From assembly GCF_029784165.1 (NCBI RefSeq), contig NC_073696.1, forward strand, positions 244,326,892 to 244,390,891: a stretch of DNA of 64,000 nucleotides, written 5' to 3'. The translations under genes were made by a program, and so were the position numbers. The stretch is from Wyeomyia smithii (Eukaryota > Arthropoda > Insecta > Diptera > Culicidae). Positions 46,606 to 58,414 of the stretch are shown here, in pieces; the first letter of the stretch is position 1; the number at the start of each line of letters is the position of its first letter. The notes under the pieces were generated by a model that was given only the letters and a program-made list of their open reading frames with translations, ran no database searches and was not told the origin of the DNA.

Positions 46606-49600
46606 AAACAACCTTATGTAGTTCAATGTCAATCGGTCGTGGCTTTGCATGAAACTCTTCTGTTTTTATCTTTTTTCTAGCCTTTAGAAAGTACTTCTCT
46701 GTTTCTGAGTTGATTCGAGTACGTTTTACGCATTCAGAAGAATTTTATAAACCTTCTGAAAAATTTTGAACCTAATTTAAGATCAAATTTATCTTCATTT
46801 TCAGAAGCATTTTCTTGTGTTTGAGAAGCGACTTTTAGCAGTATTGAGCGTAATTCGAATCATTTTTATTTGTCTTTTCTAGTTTTTGGAAGCGTTTTTA
46901 AGAAATTTTGGGTTTAATGTGGGGTCAAATTCTATTTTGCTTTATCTGGTCTTTAAAAGTATTTTTCAGTGATTCTGCGTTTTATTTTGGATCAAATTCA
47001 TTTTCACGCTTCCTTTCGGAATAATTTATCAGCAATTTTGAGCTCAATTCGGTATCAATTATTGTACACCTTCTCCGAACCTCAAATACATTTTTCAGCA
47101 ATACAATTTCCATTATCATTCAGCTTAAGATTGCTGGAAAAAAAATTCAATGGCTGGAATAGCAAAGTAGAAAATTATCTTAAAACGTTGAAAATAACTT
47201 TTGAACCAGAAAATAAGCAATTTTTTTTAGCAAAACAAAAATAGGGACAGTCAGCAAATGAATACAAACAATTAGTTTAATCGAACAGAGTTTGAATTTG
47301 GTAAAAAATAATGTCTTCGATATTATTTGTCCGGTTTAACATCAAATTTTACTATTTTTCTTCAAAGTAAAACTTGCGACCATTCGACTGAACTGAGAGG
47401 TAACATTAAAATTATTTTTACTTTGGAAATATGGTAAAAATTGATGATAAATTAGACTAATGAGAGAAATGTGGTGAATATAGGTGTTGAGATGAATATA
47501 GATGCGGTTCTTCAATAGTGTTAAGTTGAATATTGGCAAAACTATACCAGTATTAAGTCTAAACCTTATTCTTGCGATGATGTATACAGTGCTTTTTTGC
47601 ATAAATAGGATTGGTAAGCGCAGGTAGCAATCATTCAAATTATAATATATATTTTATCATGTTAACGATATAGGACTCACATGATGTTTTCCACATATGA
47701 CACATTCTGCCAGCTGGAAAGAGTCCAGCATGGTTATTACCATTTTCCGATTGGCACAGAATTCAGTCCATCACCAAACAAATTGAATTTGTTTCATCTA
47801 ATTTTGGTTTCCGAAAGAAGAAGAAGAAGAAAAAGAAAAACATTATACCGACAATCTGTCGGGACTGTCCGACAGCTGCTAGTGATGTTCTGTCATTCTC
47901 TATCCCACTGACAAACAAACGGCAGCCAGGCAGGGAAAAGCTGTCAACGTGATCATAATCGTTATTTTTCTTACTATCGTTCCGAAAGGATGACGGCGGA
48001 ACCCCTTCGGTCTGTTGTCGGATGAAAAAAAAAATCTTTCACACAGCAAATTTTTACGCCGTTCGTTTGGCAGTTTCCTTACATTTATTTATCTCTCTCC
48101 GTACCTTACTACCATTCCGAGCGCTCATGTGAGTGTGCTTTGTGCCTTTTGTACGTGTGTACCTCAATCATTATCAGCAGGTACCTATACAATCTGCGAA
48201 AGTTCTTCCTAATGGCTGTCATTTGCGTTCTCCGGCACACCCAGCGGCACTTCGCTGGGTTTCACGTAGAGTCGACCCAAAGATGGTTGCGAGGGTTGGT
48301 TGGCTTCGCCGGGAAAAAGTGTTTTGCTTCGTTTTGTTAATTCTTCCTTTTTCGTGAAGGGTTGCTGTCGAAAAGACTGTTTGTCGCAGGTTGGCAGGTC
48401 CCCCAAGAAGTACGGAATGGTGTAAGCTCTCACCTTCGGTCCTCTAAAATGGTCCTGAAAGAGAATTTTCGAGCACGAAGCAACAAACGTACTTTGAAAT
48501 TCCATGTCATCATTTCGTGTTTCGTCTATATGGGGAGCTTTAGCTGGAAGTTGTGTTTTGCAGATTATGTACAGAGGGATTGGTGTAAGTTGCACTAATG
48601 GGGCTGCTTTATTTCGACTGTAAAATCCTCGAAGCTCGTTTCATGTTTCTATTTATATTCAGGATACGAAAGAAAAAAATCACCAGCAACATAAGCAAAT
48701 ATCAAATTACACTGTTCCTCAGTGGTGATTATCCGATCGTCAATCTATTCATTCGATGCGAAGTTTCGTTTTCACTTCTGACGTTGATCTAACAATAAAA
48801 GAAGACATACATGTTGTATGAAAGACACTCTTTCAAGCCTGAGAAAGAAGAGTCTTTTCTCTGATACGGAAAATGTCCTCTGAGCAGGAGTAGGGGACAG
48901 GCACTATGGAACGGGTTGCAGTAGTTCCCACGCACAAGTGATGGAGGGGTGCGGTGGAAAGTGAGCAGATTGGCCTCGTTCGATATACTCGTATGCAATA
49001 GTTCTTTTTGGCTTTACCAGCAAAAGCTGTTTATGTCTTGACGGCTGGGTAAGCCCTTCTTCTTTCTCTCGGCGCTGAAGCCTTTTCCTTTAACAACAGA
49101 AACCATAAACAAAAATATAGACATAGAGGAAAACAAATGTATCTTGTTCGGCTACTTTGAGGGCAAATCGGACAACCGATGCTCCCAAGTTCCGGGGGGA
49201 TGCTTTTAACTTAATTATAGATATTTGCAGTTAATACCCTCCCATTTTGTGAACATTTTTCTCTGCGTGTATACACCGTTGTTTGAGGTTAGCTATGCGG
49301 ACGGAAAAGCCTGTTTGCAGTGTCAGATGGTTGCGGATGCGGCTGCGGTGGTTGAAGACGCTTAAGTACAACATAACGATGGAAAGTCGACAGCCCGTTG
49401 TCGGAGCGACTGACTGACAAGCAGTTGAAGGTTGCACAAACAGCCTACGCCGCGGCGGCTGTCAGATCCATCCGGGGAAGAAAGCGGAAGCTGTCTGTCT
49501 GGTAGGCAGCGCAGCTTTCGTTCGTTCGTTCGTTCTTGTTGGTTAATCATCGTACTGTTATTTTCGGGTCTGTGTGGTAAACGAATCGACTGGTGTGTTG

Positions 49601-50089
49601 TGGAGCGCAAGATAGTGCCAGCCGGGGAAAGGGAGTCAAAAGGCCTAGCGGGTTCAGAAAGAGCTTTGACGGAATTAATGTGGAATGAAATACAAATGCG
49701 CAATGATGATGACACCGGGGTGAAGTCTTTCGCAGAATATTTGCGACAATTTTACGTATTTAATCACCCGTTAAATTGGCGACATTCTGCGTCGTGCAAA
49801 TGTTGATGGAAAACTGGATTATATTGCGGTGGGAGAATTCTTTGAATTGCGCTATTCGGCCGGAATAATTAAGCTTATTACAAGTTAAGGATTGGATGTT
49901 GAAATTAACGTTGCATATGATAATTCACATTAATGAATCGGAAATTATACATTGAGTTGACTGAATATAACCAGGATGCTATACGAAGGTTTAGGACCTG
50001 TACGAAGGTTTTAGATGGACGATTTAAGAATGAGATATTCATATTAAAATAAGATTTCGCGTCAGGAAAGAATCCTGAACCCGCCAAGA
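46606..50089. other. Non-coding stretch, possible host 5' region near 49.3-49.8 kb
   Basis: No recognisable protein. At 49432-49806 a 124-codon frame lies in GC-richer sequence with a (TTCG)n run at 49518-49533; its composition is that of an insect promoter or 5' UTR, not of a known protein. Frames at 48.1-48.6 kb overlap on both strands without motif support. Confidence 0.35.
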
Positions 50090-50330
50090 AACTAAACATC
50101 GAACAACATTCCAAATCGTACGGAATATTCTGATAAAATTTGTTCTAAATAGAATTTTTCCATTGCGTGAAGTTCTGGCGAAATTGGGGGACTTGAAAAT
50201 ACATCGCTGGCTTCGTACCACTTCATTACCGGTTTTGTGTTATGGCGCGATGCCAGATCCGGCCGAATCAGAGTATCACCTTCGTGAGATTTTACGTTTG
50301 GCCGTTGATTGGTCTCAAATATATTAAATA
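50090..50330 (-). pseudogene. ITm (D37E-type) transposase, C-terminal part
   Basis: RPDLASRHNTKPVMKWYEA holds the second catalytic Asp (codon near 50257). SPELHAMEKFYLEQI holds the final Glu, in a PxxSPELRPIE-like setting. Only 32 residues separate them instead of 37, and the VPK-type block is missing, so a deletion has occurred. The other half of the same gene is at 53631-53880, beyond a 3.3-kb insertion. Confidence 0.82.
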
Positions 50331-50600
50331 CCAATATAGTTCACTTACGTGAAATTATGAAGACAAATTGAAAATGACAGAAGCGTTAGTCACCTTTTCG
50401 ACCGCTAGGTGCGCCACTTCTGATTTTGTTCTACACGACATGCGAAATAGAGTAACTTTTGACACTAATATTACCCTAATGGGTACACTGAAAAAAATTC
50501 ACATTTTATTGTGAAGTGGACTCGGCCGAATATTTTATAATAATAAAGTTCGCCTATGCATAAGGCAATCCATGGGTGGTGTTCCACGGTTTGTACGTTT

Positions 50601-51890
50601 GTCGACCTCCGACAATATTTTGAGTTGTAAAATGGCGACTTCCGGTAACTAAGAAACTGCCGAAAATGACCAAATACCACCTAATATGGGTGTTTTTTTT
50701 AACCAGAATGACGCTCAAAGGCCAGAAATTGTCTCGAAATGCCAGTTTGAAATCCAAGAAGGCGACTTCCGGTTTTTGAAAAATCAGACAAAATTTTGAA
50801 TTGTAAGATGGCGACTTCCGGTGATTGGAAAAAAGAGGAAAATGACCAAATACCACCAATATGGATGTTTCTTTAACTAGAATGACGCTCAGAGGCCAGA
50901 AGTTGTCTCCTAATGCCATTTCATTTTGAAATTCAAGATGGCGACTTCCGGTTTCCGAGAAACAGCGAGATATTACCAAATACCATCCAATATGGGTATT
51001 TCCGAAATCGTGATGATGCACTGAAACCACAAATCGACCTCAGACAACATTTTGAATAGTTAAATGGCGACTTTTGGTGACTGGAAAACTGCCGAAAATG
51101 ACCCAAAAACAACCAAATATGGGTGTTTCTTTAACCAGAATGATGCTCAGAGGCCAGAAATTGTCTCCAAATGCCATTTTGAAATCCAATATGGCGACTT
51201 CCGGTTCCTAAACAACAGTGGCAAAAGACCAAATAACACTCATGATGGGTATTTCCGCGATTGTTATGATGCACTGAAGCTACAAATCGACCCCAGATAA
51301 CATTATGAATTGTAAAATGACGACTTCGGTGAATGGAAAACTGCCGAAAATAACCAAATAACACCCAATATGGGTATTTCTTCAACCGGCCGATTTCCAT
51401 CCAATATGAGATGTTTCGATACCAGAATGATACACAGGAGCTAGAATCGACCACAGACAACATTTTGAATTCTAAGATGGTGACTTTCGGTTCTGTAGAA
51501 CAGCCGAAAATGACTAAATAACACCTATTATTGGTGTTTCTTAAACCAGAATGACGTTCAGGGGCCAGAAAGTGTCTCCAAAAAAAAAAAAAAAATAGCC
51601 TAAAGGGACCAAATACCACCCAATATGAGTGTTTCTTTAACCAGAATGATGCATGGAGCTAAAAATTGACCTCAGACACCATTTTGAATTGTAAGATGGC
51701 AACTTCTGAGAAACAGCCGAATACTACTGCATATGAATATTTCCGTAATCGAAATAATGTATAGAAGCCAAGCATTGACCCTGGACACCATATTGAATTC
51801 GAAGATGACCACTTTCAGTTTCTGGAAAACAACGAAAATAACTGAATACCACCCAATATTAGTGTTTTCGGAATAGAGGTGATGTACTAA
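50601..51890 (+). repeat. ~127-bp satellite with alternating A and B monomers
   Basis: The landmark GGCGACTTCCGG or a close variant occurs at about 50634, 50761, 50810, 50940, 51066, 51193, 51319, 51479, 51698 and 51807, so most steps are 126-130 bases. A monomers carry TTTCTTTAACCAGAATGACG, GAGGCCAGAAATTGTCTCC and CCATTTTGAAATCC. B monomers carry TATTTCCGTAATCGTGATGA, TGCACTGAAGC and CGACCTCAGACAACA. They alternate A-B-A-B-A-B from 50634 to 51318, one B being internally deleted. After 51319 the units are chimeric. Non-coding. Confidence 0.88.
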
Positions 51891-52800
51891 AGGCAAAAGT
51901 CGAGGATGTTGTCATTCCGATAAAACCAATAATTTCAAACGTTAAAAACAAATCGCAAGAAATCAATGAATTTGGAATGTTGAAAATTATTGAATTAAAC
52001 ACAAAAATAGGCGGGACGAAGTTTGCTGGGTCAGCTAGTAAATACATAAATATGCTGGTTAAAGCAAATCTGCAAGTGATGAATACGAAGATTAGAACTC
52101 GAGAGCAAAAAATTCGGAGGAATAAAAAAAAACAAAAAATACTTTCAAAACGAAGAAAACTAAACATTAAATAATAGTTCTTGCATAACAGTTGTTATCA
52201 CTAATTATGTTTGTTTTGTTGAATATCTTTTATATTTAATATAATAAAGCTTTTAAACCAATTACAACATGATATGTATTCATACTTAAATTGTTAAATT
52301 GATAGAACATTCAATGTTATCTTAGCAAAAAGTTGCACAACAACCATATACGACTATTGACAACCATTGTGCGGTTTCTCCTTTTATCTTTTTCCAGAGG
52401 TAATTGAAATATTCATTTAATTGTACACTTCGTGGCCTGATTATTGAGCTTGAGCTTGACGGCCGCACATTTCGAAGTTGCTTCCCGTGATGGATCTGAG
52501 CTAGTGAAGTTACACAGGGAACCACGTATATAGCAACTTGGGATTAGTTTACCATTTACAGGTCGTGGCCTGATTATTTGAATATTTCTACTTCGTGCCT
52601 CGATAAGCTACATCTATTATATTATCAATATTTAACTCCCGGAATGGCGTTAGTTTTACATACAAACAATATACGCACGAAATCTGCAACATATTTTTTT
52701 CTGTGAAAGTATGAAATTGAGTCAACTAAATCTAAAATTGAGTAAATTCAGTTTCGTGTGTGACAATGTCATACGCTCACAGAAATTCAACAACAATGCA
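51891..52800. other. AT-rich segment with a Helitron-like CTAG end and culicine repeat phrases
   Basis: TTTGCTGGGTCAGCTAGTAA at 52022-52041 resembles a Helitron 3' terminus (ends CTAG, next base T), though no clear hairpin precedes it. TTGAGCTTGAGCTTGACGG near 52446 is a phrase I associate with Aedes repeats. TCGTGGCCTGATTATT occurs twice (about 52430 and 52563). No gene. Confidence 0.35.
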
Positions 52801-53534
52801 CAGTGGTACAGTAAGGCAATGTAGGCGGACACGAGTTTTTCGATGCGATTTTGTGGTTTTAGAGTAAAATTTTTTTCTAAGAACTTGTTTCTTATATTTA
52901 GTCTATTTTTTATGTGCAAATGAAAATTAGGGTGGTCCTGAAATCGACTAAATGAAAAAACTAACTTTTTATTTGCATGAATAAATGTATACATTCATCG
53001 GCACAGTTGTAGATCAACTAATTTTAAGCAACGTTCGGTATTTCTTCACAATATTTATGCAATATTTGTTCTATCAAATGATACCAAATAATATTATTTA
53101 TGTTTGCCCTAAACGGAGACATCAATATATCAAAAGGGCCTATTTTTAAAATAGAAATAGTGAAAACCCTTCATCTGTATAATATATCGACAATGTTTTT
53201 TCGTCAAAATTGGCGTATTTTTGATTAAAGTTACCGAAGAAAACTTCGTTTTTAAATTTGAATTGAAAAAATAGAGCGAAAAGACTGTTTTTGGAAACCA
53301 AATTTCATGTCTACAAAAAAGTTTTTTTACAAAGTTACTTAGAATTAGTTGGTCTACAAGTTTGTCAAAGAATGTTTTATTTCGTTGATTTTAGGACCAC
53401 CCTAATTTTCATTCGCACATGAATAGAGGACTATGTATAAGAAACAACTTTGTACAAAAACTATGGCTTTAAACCGCAAACCAAAATCGCAACGAAAAGC
53501 CTATGTCCGCCTAAATTGCCTTACTGTACCACTG
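52801..53534. mobile_element. Fold-back element with ~200-bp arms (734 bp)
   Basis: Both ends read CAGTGGTACAGTAAGGCAAT inward, followed by TAGGCGGACA, and pairing continues through GTTTCTTATA and GAAAATTAGGGTGGTCCT. No coding frame; no exact target duplication (CA on the left, TA on the right). It is nested in the 3.3-kb TA-flanked unit. Confidence 0.8.
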
Positions 53535-53630
53535 TAAAATGAGTTTAGTTACCTTTTTCACCACAAGAGGGGGTGTTTCCTGTCTGTCTTCACGGGAATA
53601 TATGGGAAATTTGAGAGTGAACTATATTGT

Positions 53631-53880
53631 TATTTTAAGATATTTGTTGGTCTTTATGTACGGATTGATGGATTTTCCGCAACCACAGTTCGCCTGCCAC
53701 ATCAAATACTTCTTGCAAATTTGTCGACCATCTTCTTCCGGAACTTCAGGCGGCGATTTGCTTAGCGTCCACTTTAATGTACATCTCGTCGTCCATTACG
53801 ATACATTTCGGCGCCGTATTTTGTTTATTGGTTCGGTAAGGCACTTTTTTTACCTTGAAGTCATGAAGTGCGGTTCGCTT
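53631..53880 (-). pseudogene. ITm (D37E-type) transposase, N-proximal part of catalytic domain
   Basis: A clean minus-strand frame reads FKVKKVPYRTNKQ, then APKCIVMDDEMYIKVDAKQI, which carries the first catalytic Asp (about 53786-53793). A stop follows AKQIAA. The coding sequence then continues in other frames (PEVPEEDG, QICKKYLMWQANCGCGKS, KTNKYLK) to the insertion site at 53632. The helix-turn-helix N-terminus is not recognised upstream. It belongs to the same gene as 50090-50330. Confidence 0.85.
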
Positions 53881-54075
53881 CGTCCCGAATCGGAAGGTTC
53901 GAATTATGCTTGAATCTACAGCAAATACGGCTTAGAATAATAGGGAATAAAATTATTAAAATCAACAGCGTTTCGGAATTCTATTTATAAATACATATAA
54001 GATAAGACATCTGACAAATAAACAAAATTGGTTTCGTGTAAGAAAATCACCATGTTTCGGGGAATTTTAAATTTT

Positions 54076-54360
54076 TCAAAAACGTGTTGTAAGTCGCTCT
54101 AGGAAACGAGTGAGATCTTCGGAAATGTTATTCAAGAACACAGTATTTCTTTTGATGCGTCTAAGCTCTTTAGTGACTTCGGGACTTCGTGTTAAAAAAG
54201 TCGATGGAGTTTTTTTGAATGTATGCAAAAAACCGTTGTGGTCTTCTTCAAAAAATGTGGCTGCTTGGGTTTCTGGGTGAATTTCAACAAACATTTCCAT
54301 TAAAATGTGGATTTCCAACGCGGCGAAAAATTGTTGCTCTTCAGAGTCGTGTTAAGGTGG
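54076..54360 (-). CDS. Unidentified ORF, possible 3' exon or element remnant
   Basis: The open frame extends upstream of the first Met to about 54360 (DSEEQQFFAALEIHILMEMF) and ends at 54076. It is acidic at first, then basic (KELRRIKRN), with no Cys and no recognised domain. Lack of a start near its upstream edge suits an internal or last exon, or a transposon remnant; I could not identify a confident splice acceptor. Confidence 0.25.
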
Positions 54361-54379
54361 TTAAAATATCTAAGTCTTG

Positions 54380-56250
54380 TTTTTTTTTCTAAGTTCTATG
54401 TCCTCGGTGAGTTTGCAAATAAGTATGAGAGTTGAACTATTTTGGATTGAGCACTTCCTTTAGTGGACCACCTTGATGAAAACCTGTTGATTCTATTGAT
54501 ATAAATGGAATTTAGGTAAAACTATTTCGGATGGACCACGTCCTGTAGTGGACCACCGTTCAGATTCACTCATTCTATGTGAAAACTAGGTGAATTTTCA
54601 GAAAACTTCCATCGGGAAACATCCTATCCAGAATCACGATAAACACTTGTAAATTCCAATTTATATCAAGAGATATTGAGTTAATCTGACGGGTGGTACA
54701 GGTAACCCCTTTTTCGTATAGTGGACCCCTTTCCACTATACATTTGGTGGACTCGGGTCCACTGTAGAGAATCTGAGCACTCCACTGATACCTGAGAGGC
54801 TAAGGAACCCTCTTATAAAAAAACCACGGGTAAGATGACTAGGGCGGGCGAGATAGACCTCATTCGCTCATTTCTAAATGAAACTATTGATGGGGTAAAT
54901 TAACCTGTAATGGTTCATTTTCTCTTAAACATAACATGTTAATGTTTAATGAAGGGTCTTTTTTTACTCTTAAACTCTCCCGAAAACAGTTTTGCTCTAA
55001 AATGTAACGTGAGAAAATGACTTTTTGCCAGCTTTTTTCATCTCTGGACCACAGTGACCGTCAGAATAACTCCATTTCTCCTAACATAAATCGGAATTCA
55101 TAAACGTTTCTGATACACTTTGGCTGCATAAAATGTTTCTCATTAGAAGTTTTCTGAAAATTCCTCGATTTTTAGCATAGATTTATTTGATCTGGAGAGT
55201 GGTCCACTATAGAAAAGGGCCCGTCTTAGGTTAATTTACCCTATATGCCAATTGAATTATAATAATTCAGAGGATAGGATAGGATTACTATGGGTGGACC
55301 ACTTCCTTCAGTGGACCACCATGGCGTAAAACTGTTTATCATTTTTATATAAATTGAAATTCACAAACGTTTCTCGTAATTCTGATGCAGATTAGCAGGA
55401 TAAGATGTTTCCTGACCGAAGTTTTCTGAAGATCCCTCGAGTTTTCGCATCAATTGAGGTGATCTGGCGAGTGGTCAACTATAAGAAATCATAGAAAACG
55501 GAAGAATTGTTCGCCTCTTGAGCAAAATGGTCAGTAGCTGCTACGGCGAAATTTCAGTCTCAGAAAGCGATGATATGACTAGGGTAAATCAACCTATAGT
55601 GGACCTCTTTTTTACTATCTTATAGTGGACCAACCGTCAAATTAGCTCCTTTTTTCTTAACATGAATTGGGATTAATAAATGTTCGTAACACGGATTGGC
55701 TGAATAAAATGTTTCCTGATGGAGATTTTCTTAAAATCTCTCATTTTTTGGCATGAATTCAGTTAATCAGGCGGGTGGTCCACTGTAGGAAAGGAGTCCA
55801 CTATAGGTTAATTCATCCTATTTATTATTCATTTTCATTCATGCTCTGCAATTGAAATTGAAATCAAACTTAGTTTTTAGATCAACTCAATTTCTCTTGA
55901 CATAAATCGGAATTTATAAATTTTTCTTGTAGTTCTGATGCAGATTGGCTGGATAAGCTGTTTCCCGATACGATCACCTCTCATCTCTCGAATTTTCACA
56001 TGAATTGAGCTAATCTGGTGAGTGGTCCACTATTAGTTAATTTAACTTATGTGTCACTAATTTTGAATAGAAATCGTCGAAAGAAACACTTCTGCAAAAA
56101 TTCAGGGTAGAACTGTCTTGGATGGACCACCTACTTCACTGAACCTCCTTGATGAAAAATTGTTTATTCTCTAAATAGAAATTGGAATTTACAAATGTTT
56201 CTCGTGATTCTTATGCAGTTTTGCTGGATCAAATGTCCCGCGTTCGAACA
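54380..56250 (+). repeat. Degenerate ~250-310-bp tandem repeat with GTGGACCACC words
   Basis: A composite unit recurs five or six times: GTGGACCACC, an AAATCGGAATTYATAAA phrase, a GATTGGCTG-ATAAAATGTTTCC phrase, an ATTTTCTGAAAATYYCTC phrase, then a GGTCCACTATAG close near 55198, 55468, 55775 and 56025. Spacings are about 250-310 bases in the better-preserved part. Strong divergence shows it is old. No coding frame. Confidence 0.7.
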
Positions 56251-56291
56251 CAGTTTGCTACCAGAACTGCCGGCTCTTTTCACATGCTTAC

Positions 56292-57860
56292 TTACTTATT
56301 TACTTTACTTTGTTTTACTGGTCTAAGGCCGAACAAATTAGAGATGTTCAGATTCTTCTGGGCAGCCGTTCTCCAGTCATCTTCTTCCACCGTGCACATA
56401 CACCGAGTACGAGGCCTACCATGGAGTCGACGGCCTCTTCCTGGTTCTCTGCTGAATACAGTTTTGATGGCTCTTGGCATTCTATTTACATGTCCAGCCC
56501 ACAGAATATTGCCCCGCTGTTTTACCTTTCCTATATCAGTATGTTTGGATACCTGATACAACTCGTGATGCACGCGCCTGCGCCACTCTCCATCTTTCAA
56601 TTAATCCAATTCCAAATCCAATTAATTGCCAAATATCGCTCGCAGAACTTTGCGCTCAAAAACTCCGAGCACTCGTCGATTAGCTTTCTTCAGCGTCCAT
56701 ACTTCCTGTCCGTAAAGGGCAACCGGGAGGATCAACGTCCTATAGAGCGTTAGTTTGTGCGAGTTTGCAAACTACGAGACCTTAACTGGTTACGCAGTCC
56801 GTAAAAGACTCCGTTCGCAGCTTTGTTTTGGCAGAGTTAATGACAGACCCCAATTTTGTTGCTTTCCTCTTAATAGGCCCGAAGGCCTCCTTCACGGCCT
56901 TACGGTCGATACCGATGTTATCAATATCGTCCGCAAAACCAAGGAGAATGTGAGATTTTGTGATGATCGTACAGTTTCTTGCCCGTTTGCTCTTCGTACT
57001 GCACATTCAAGAGCGATGTTGAACAGTAAGTTAGAGAGCGCATCCCCCTTGTTCTGTCCTTCTAACGCTACGAAAGCGACTGGTGTCTCGCCAGCTATCT
57101 GCACGCATGATTTTGATCCTTTCAGCGTTATACGACTCATCCTAATTAGTTTCGTCGGGAAACCGTGCTCCAGCATGATCTGGCATAGCTCGCTTCTTTT
57201 TACTGAGTCTTATGTCGCCTTGAAACCCACAAACATATGGTGAGTCAGCAAGTTATACTCCCGGAACTTATCGAAGATCTGGGTGGGTGAAAATTTGATT
57301 TGTCGTGGAACGCCTCTGTCGAAAACCAACCTGGCATTTGCTGACGAAGGATTTCGTTAACGGTCTCAATCTGTAGAACAGGATACGAAAAAGCACTTTT
57401 TATGCGGAGTTGAGCAACGTAATGCCTTGAAAGTTGCAACAATCTAGTTGATGGCCCTTCTTGTAGATTTGGCATATGAGACCTTCCAGCAAGTCGTTTG
57501 GCATTTGATTATCAACCCAGATCTTCAGTATGATCTATAGTACAGCCACTCCCTTCCCCCTTTTAGAAGACCGGCCGAGATACCATCCATCCCAGCAGCC
57601 TTGCCGTTTTTCATCTCTCTAATTGCTTTTTTAACCTCCTCCTGTGTTGGTGGTTCCACAGCTTGTTCGTCGCACATGATCTTCATCTTGTTCCTGTTAT
57701 GCTCCTTTTGCTTTTCGCCGTTCAATAGCACCTGAAAGTGTTTCTTCCACTGGGCTGCAACCGTTGGTTTATCCGTAAGCAATTTGCCGTCCTTGTCTTT
57801 ACACATCTCCGGCACAAGGAAACTCCTGCTTCTGACTCTGTTGACTGTACTTTAGCAGCT
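56292..57860 (-). pseudogene. Non-LTR reverse transcriptase and C-terminal domain
   Basis: The RT N-terminal segment reads KDKDGKLLTDKPTVAAQWKK and EVKKAIREMKNGKAAGMDGI (57815-57590). Fingers follow in broken frames. The palm has LEHGFPTKLIR and NKGDALSNLLFNIALE (57176-57000). The catalytic loop FADDIDNIGI is intact near 56930, so the active site itself survives. The C-terminal domain reads GNILWAGHVNRMP and GRPRTRC, ending NK then stop. At least three frameshifts separate the blocks. Confidence 0.88.
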
Positions 57861-58239
57861 TCGCACGTCGTATCTAGCAAAGTAGACTTCTGCGCTGGCG
57901 AGCAGCTGCTTCTCGTGCTCTATTTTCGGCAGCTCTTGTCTCCCTGTGTGTACGCTGTCTCCCACGAGTCGTATCTACCACCTCTTTCGCAGTCGTTTCA
58001 ATGGCACCGTCAATACTACCCTACATCCCATTTGTGTCTTTCACACGTTCCTTCTGCTGTTCTGAGATCCGTTGATCCAGCCCTCTGGCGTATTCTTCAG
58101 TCACGTTAACAGCTTTCAACCGCTGTATATTGAAACGCGAGATTTCAGCGCGTTCGACAACCGTGCGTGGATTTTACAAACGACGAGATAATAATCAGAG
58201 TCTATGTTTGGTCTCCAAAAGACCTAACATCAGTAACAT

Positions 58240-58323
58240 CCGTAATTTTATTACAAAAGTTCACATCAATGGACAACGTAATTGTAATTCCCTAACAAAT
58301 AACAAAAAAAAAAAAAAAAAAAA
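58240..58323 (+). mobile_element. 84-bp poly(A)-tailed retroposed fragment inside the endonuclease
   Basis: An A run (58304-58323, plus A shared with the duplication) ends a ~64-base sequence starting CCGTAATTTTATTAC. AACAT flanks it on both sides (58235-58239 and 58324-58328). Without the insert and one AACAT the host endonuclease frame (GRHFSYV then TDVRS) is continuous. It is a very short retroposed RNA piece; its source is not recognised. Confidence 0.8.
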
Positions 58324-58414
58324 AACATACGAAAAATGTCGACCGTCAATCAATACGTCATCGATCTGGGAGCAGGCTACTCCATTTTGAAGCCTCCAGG
58401 CGTGTTTCTGAATA

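Larger units (their letters stand above)
50331..53630. mobile_element. 3.3-kb TA-flanked insertion unit carrying a satellite array
   Basis: The left end starts CCAATATAGTTCACT and the reverse complement of the right end starts ACAATATAGTTCACT (14 of 15 matching). TA dinucleotides flank both ends (50329-50330 and 53631-53632). Removing the unit and one TA puts the two transposase halves back in one frame. Inside are a 127-bp satellite array (50601-51890), an AT-rich segment and a 734-bp fold-back element (52801-53534). No transposase of its own is seen. Confidence 0.75.

Noticed and set aside
49432..49806. 124-codon frame with a hydrophobic stretch
   Set aside because: The hydrophobic segment lies after ~35 polar residues next to a (TTCG)n run; no homology recognised. 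A host 5' UTR is more likely.
52022..52041. Helitron 3' end
   Set aside because: CTAG followed by T fits, but no convincing hairpin and no 5' TC end could be located, so it is kept only as a note.
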